Of a stretch of 14,202 nt of DNA, positions 12,031 through 14,202 are shown piece after piece; position 1 is the stretch's first letter; every line of letters starts with the position of its first letter. The DNA lies in contig JANXLW010000212.1 of NCBI GenBank assembly GCA_025354965.1, forward strand, positions 1 through 14,202. The letters are read 5' to 3'. The translations under genes and the position numbers were made by a program. Origin of the DNA: Betaproteobacteria bacterium (GTDB lineage Bacteria > Pseudomonadota > Gammaproteobacteria > Burkholderiales > Burkholderiaceae_C). The notes beneath the pieces are model-generated. The model was not told the DNA's origin and ran no database searches. It saw only the letters and a list, made by a program, of their open reading frames with translations.

Positions 12031-13161
12031 TCAGGACAGGGCGCGCTGGATGATGATTTTCTGCACATCCGAGGTGCCTTCGTAGATCTGGCAAACCCGC
12101 ACATCGCGGTAAATGCGCTCGACCGGGAAGTCGCTGACATAGCCGTAACCTCCCAGGGTCTGGATGGCGACACTGCAGACCTGTTCGGCCATTTCGCTGG
12201 CGAACAGCTTGGCCATGGCGGCTTCTTTCAGGCAGGGGCGTCCAGCGTCTCTGAGAGCAGCGGCATGCCAGATGAGCTGGCGGGCGGCTTCGATCCGGGT
12301 TGCGCACTCCGCCAACCTAAATCCAACGGCCTGATGGTTGAAGATGGCGGTGCCAAAACTTTGACGGTCTTTGGAATAAGCCAACGCGCAATCAAACGCA
12401 CTGCGGGCCATGCCAACACTTTGCGCGGCAATGCCGATGCGCCCCCCTTCCAGTGCACCCAGGGCAATTTTGTAGCCTTCACCTTCCTGGCCAATCAGGT
12501 TCTCGACGGGGACGCGGCAGTTGTCAAAATTGATTTGCGCCGTGTCGCTGCTATGCTGTCCCAGCTTGTCTTCGATGCGGGCCACCACATAGCCCGGTGT
12601 GCTGGTGGGAACGATGAAGGCGCTCATGCCTTTTTTACCAGCGCCCTTGTCGGTGACGGCAATGACGATGGCCACATCGCCATTCTTGCCGCTGGTGATG
12701 AACTGCTTGACGCCATTGATGACATAGTTGTCGCCTTCTTTCACCGCGGTGGTGCGCAAGGACGAGGCATCCGACCCCACATGCGGCTCTGTCAGACAAA
12801 ACGCACCCAGCAACCGGCCCTGCGCCAGTGGCGCCAGCCATTGCTTTTTCTGTTGTGCGTTGCCGTAGCGCATCAGGATCGCGTTGACCGGGCAATTGGT
12901 CACCGAAATTGCTGTGCTGGTGCCACCATCGCCAGCGGCGATTTCTTCCAGCACCAGCGCCAGCGTGACGTAGTCGAGCTGGGCACCGCCGAACTCCTCG
13001 GGCACGCAAATGCCGTAGGCACCCAATGCCGCCAGGCCTTTGTGCGCGTCCTTGGGAAAGTGGTGTTCCTTGTCCCAGCGAGCGGCGTTGGGCCAGAGCT
13101 CTGCCTGGGCAAAGTCGCGCACCGCATCGCGGATCATTTCCTGGTCTTGGGTCAGTAACAT
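12031..13161 (-). CDS. Acyl-CoA dehydrogenase
   Basis: A 376-residue flavoprotein of the acyl-CoA dehydrogenase family, at the usual length of short/medium-chain enzymes. ATG 13161 has GGAG 9 bases upstream. It shows the helical N-terminal domain (V-P-E-E-F-G-G near 53-59), the FAD/substrate motif C-L-T-E-P-H-V-G-S-D-A-S near 122-133, G-x-K-Q-F-I-T-S-G in the beta domain, and the C-terminal I-Y-E-G-T-S-D-V-Q-K motif in which Glu361 is the expected catalytic base. The reaction is alpha,beta-dehydrogenation of a fatty or branched acyl-CoA, passing electrons to ETF. The chain length cannot be read with confidence; the Glu position in Y-E-G-T fits short-chain (butyryl-CoA type) and related enzymes. 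Its gene follows the thiolase gene by 31 bases on the same strand, so a beta-oxidation operon is likely. Confidence 0.92.
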   Translation of the reverse strand: MLLTQDQEMIRDAVRDFAQAELWPNAARWDKEHHFPKDAHKGLAALGAYGICVPEEFGGAQLDYVTLALVLEEIAAGDGGTSTAISVTNCPVNAILMRYGNAQQKKQWLAPLAQGRLLGAFCLTEPHVGSDASSLRTTAVKEGDNYVINGVKQFITSGKNGDVAIVIAVTDKGAGKKGMSAFIVPTSTPGYVVARIEDKLGQHSSDTAQINFDNCRVPVENLIGQEGEGYKIALGALEGGRIGIAAQSVGMARSAFDCALAYSKDRQSFGTAIFNHQAVGFRLAECATRIEAARQLIWHAAALRDAGRPCLKEAAMAKLFASEMAEQVCSVAIQTLGGYGYVSDFPVERIYRDVRVCQIYEGTSDVQKIIIQRALS

Positions 13162-13192
13162 GGGTCAAAGCTCCGGCGTTCAAAGATTGGGT

Positions 13193-14202
13193 TCAGAGCA
13201 TTTCAAGTGCCACTGCGGTGCCTTCGCCGCCGCCGATGCACAATGTGGCAACGCCTTTTTTGAGGCCGCGCGCCTGCAGGGCATACATCAAAGTCACCAT
13301 GATGCGTGCACCGCTGGCGCCGATCGGGTGGCCCAGCGCACAGGCGCCGCCGTTGACGTTGACTACGTCGTGGCTCAGTCCCAGGTCGTGCATCAGCGCC
13401 ATCGGCACCACGGCAAAAGCTTCATTGACTTCCCACAGATCCACGTCTTTGACACCCCAGCCGGCTTTGACCAACGCCTTGTTCACGGCACCAACCGGGG
13501 CCGTGGCAAACCAGTTGGGTTCCTGCGCGTGCACTGCATGACTGACGATGCGGGCCAGTGGTTTCAACCCCAGTTTGGCGGCAGTGGAGGCGCGCATCAT
13601 CACCAGCGCGGCGGCGCCGTCGTTGATGCTGGAACTGCTGGCGGCGGTGATGGTGCCGTCTTTCTTGAAGGCCGGTTTAAGGGCAGGAATTTTTTCGAGT
13701 TTGACTTTGCCGGGGCCTTCGTCGATGGAAATCAGCGTGTCACCGGCACGGCCTTTGACTGTCACCGGCGTGATTTCCGCCGCAAACGCGCCGGACTTGG
13801 TGGCGGCCTGCGCCCGTTGCACGCTGGCAATGGCGAAGTTGTCCTGTTGTTCGCGGCTGAAGTTGTACTTGGCGGCGCAGTCTTCGCCAAAAGTGCCCAT
13901 GGAGCGGCCGGCTTCGTAGGCGTCTTCCAGGCCGTCGAGCATCATGTGGTCAAAAATGCGGTCGTGGCCTATACGGTAGCCGCCACGCGCCTTGGGCAGC
14001 AGGTAGGGCGCGTTGGTCATGCTTTCCATGCCACCGGCCACCAGCACGTCCGCGCTGCCGGCCAGCAACATGTCGTGACCGAACATGGCGGCACGCATGC
14101 CCGAGCCGCACATCTTGGACAGCGTCACGGCGCCCGCGCTGATGGGCAACCCGCCCTTGAACGCCGCCTGACGCGCCGGTGCCTGACCCTGGCCGGCCAT
14201 CA
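13193..14202 (-). CDS. Acetyl-CoA C-acetyltransferase (thiolase), 5' end outside window
   Basis: A thiolase-family protein whose N-terminal part, about 55 residues, lies beyond the right edge; the frame is open through the last base. About 336 residues are visible against a usual 390-395. The Met encoded at 14198-14200 (M-A-G-Q-G-Q-A-P-A-R-Q) is internal, corresponding to the conserved G-x-V-x-x-A-G-x-G-Q-x-P-A-R-Q region of thiolases, and is not the start. The nucleophilic cysteine is in K-M-C-G-S-G-M-R (codon 14108-14110), the catalytic His in A-L-G-H-P-I-G-A-S-G-A-R, and the second cysteine in C-I-G-G-G-E-G near the C-terminus; N-E-A-F is also present. It condenses two acetyl-CoA or cleaves 3-ketoacyl-CoA; with the acyl-CoA dehydrogenase next to it a degradative role is plausible. 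Biosynthetic (PhaA-like) and degradative forms cannot be told apart here. Confidence 0.93.
   Translation of the reverse strand, partial: MAGQGQAPARQAAFKGGLPISAGAVTLSKMCGSGMRAAMFGHDMLLAGSADVLVAGGMESMTNAPYLLPKARGGYRIGHDRIFDHMMLDGLEDAYEAGRSMGTFGEDCAAKYNFSREQQDNFAIASVQRAQAATKSGAFAAEITPVTVKGRAGDTLISIDEGPGKVKLEKIPALKPAFKKDGTITAASSSSINDGAAALVMMRASTAAKLGLKPLARIVSHAVHAQEPNWFATAPVGAVNKALVKAGWGVKDVDLWEVNEAFAVVPMALMHDLGLSHDVVNVNGGACALGHPIGASGARIMVTLMYALQARGLKKGVATLCIGGGEGTAVALEML

Noticed and set aside
12016..13158. + strand open frame of 380 codons opposite the acyl-CoA dehydrogenase gene.
   Set aside because: The - strand encodes a full acyl-CoA dehydrogenase with catalytic motifs; the + strand reading is a codon-bias shadow.

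Overview
The window looks like the chromosome of a GC-rich betaproteobacterium. A Comamonadaceae-type organism (Rhodoferax/Polaromonas/Comamonas relatives) is my inference from the gene order of the protocatechuate 4,5-cleavage genes and the overall protein character; no rRNA or other marker gene is present to confirm it. No tRNA, rRNA, CRISPR array or complete insertion sequence is visible, and no gene-free stretch exceeds 300 bases.

Left block (1-7246, all + strand): a catabolic operon for the protocatechuate 4,5-cleavage (lig/pmd) route. In order it holds the 3' part of the 4-carboxy-4-hydroxy-2-oxoadipate aldolase gene, a periplasmic tripartite-tricarboxylate (Bug/TctC-type) binding protein, 2-pyrone-4,6-dicarboxylate hydrolase (ligI), protocatechuate 4,5-dioxygenase alpha and beta (ligA, ligB), the semialdehyde dehydrogenase ligC, a second and divergent alpha/beta dioxygenase pair, and a DUF2252 protein. 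Spacings are mostly 1-75 bases and several ribosome sites overlap the preceding stop, so the block is probably co-transcribed. Protocatechuate is ring-opened by LigAB, oxidised by LigC to the pyrone, hydrolysed by LigI, and finally (after tautomerase and hydratase steps encoded outside the window) cleaved by the aldolase to pyruvate and oxaloacetate. Two intergenic gaps in this block carry related hairpin-forming repeats with conserved arms and different but still self-complementary centres.

Middle block (7216-9719): on the - strand lies a PfkB-type 2-keto-3-deoxygluconate kinase gene followed by what reads as the first ~45 codons of a D-2-hydroxyacid dehydrogenase, cut off where the DUF2252 gene ends. 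This looks like a recombination junction. Divergent from the kinase are an exported peroxiredoxin and a DUF1993 protein on the + strand.

Right block (9758-14202): a cyclopropane-fatty-acid synthase family gene with a TTG start (- strand), a divergent small lipoprotein (+ strand), and then a - strand lipid/acyl-CoA operon read as thiolase (cut by the window end), acyl-CoA dehydrogenase and a small membrane protein. A strong hairpin lies between the convergent lipoprotein and membrane-protein genes.
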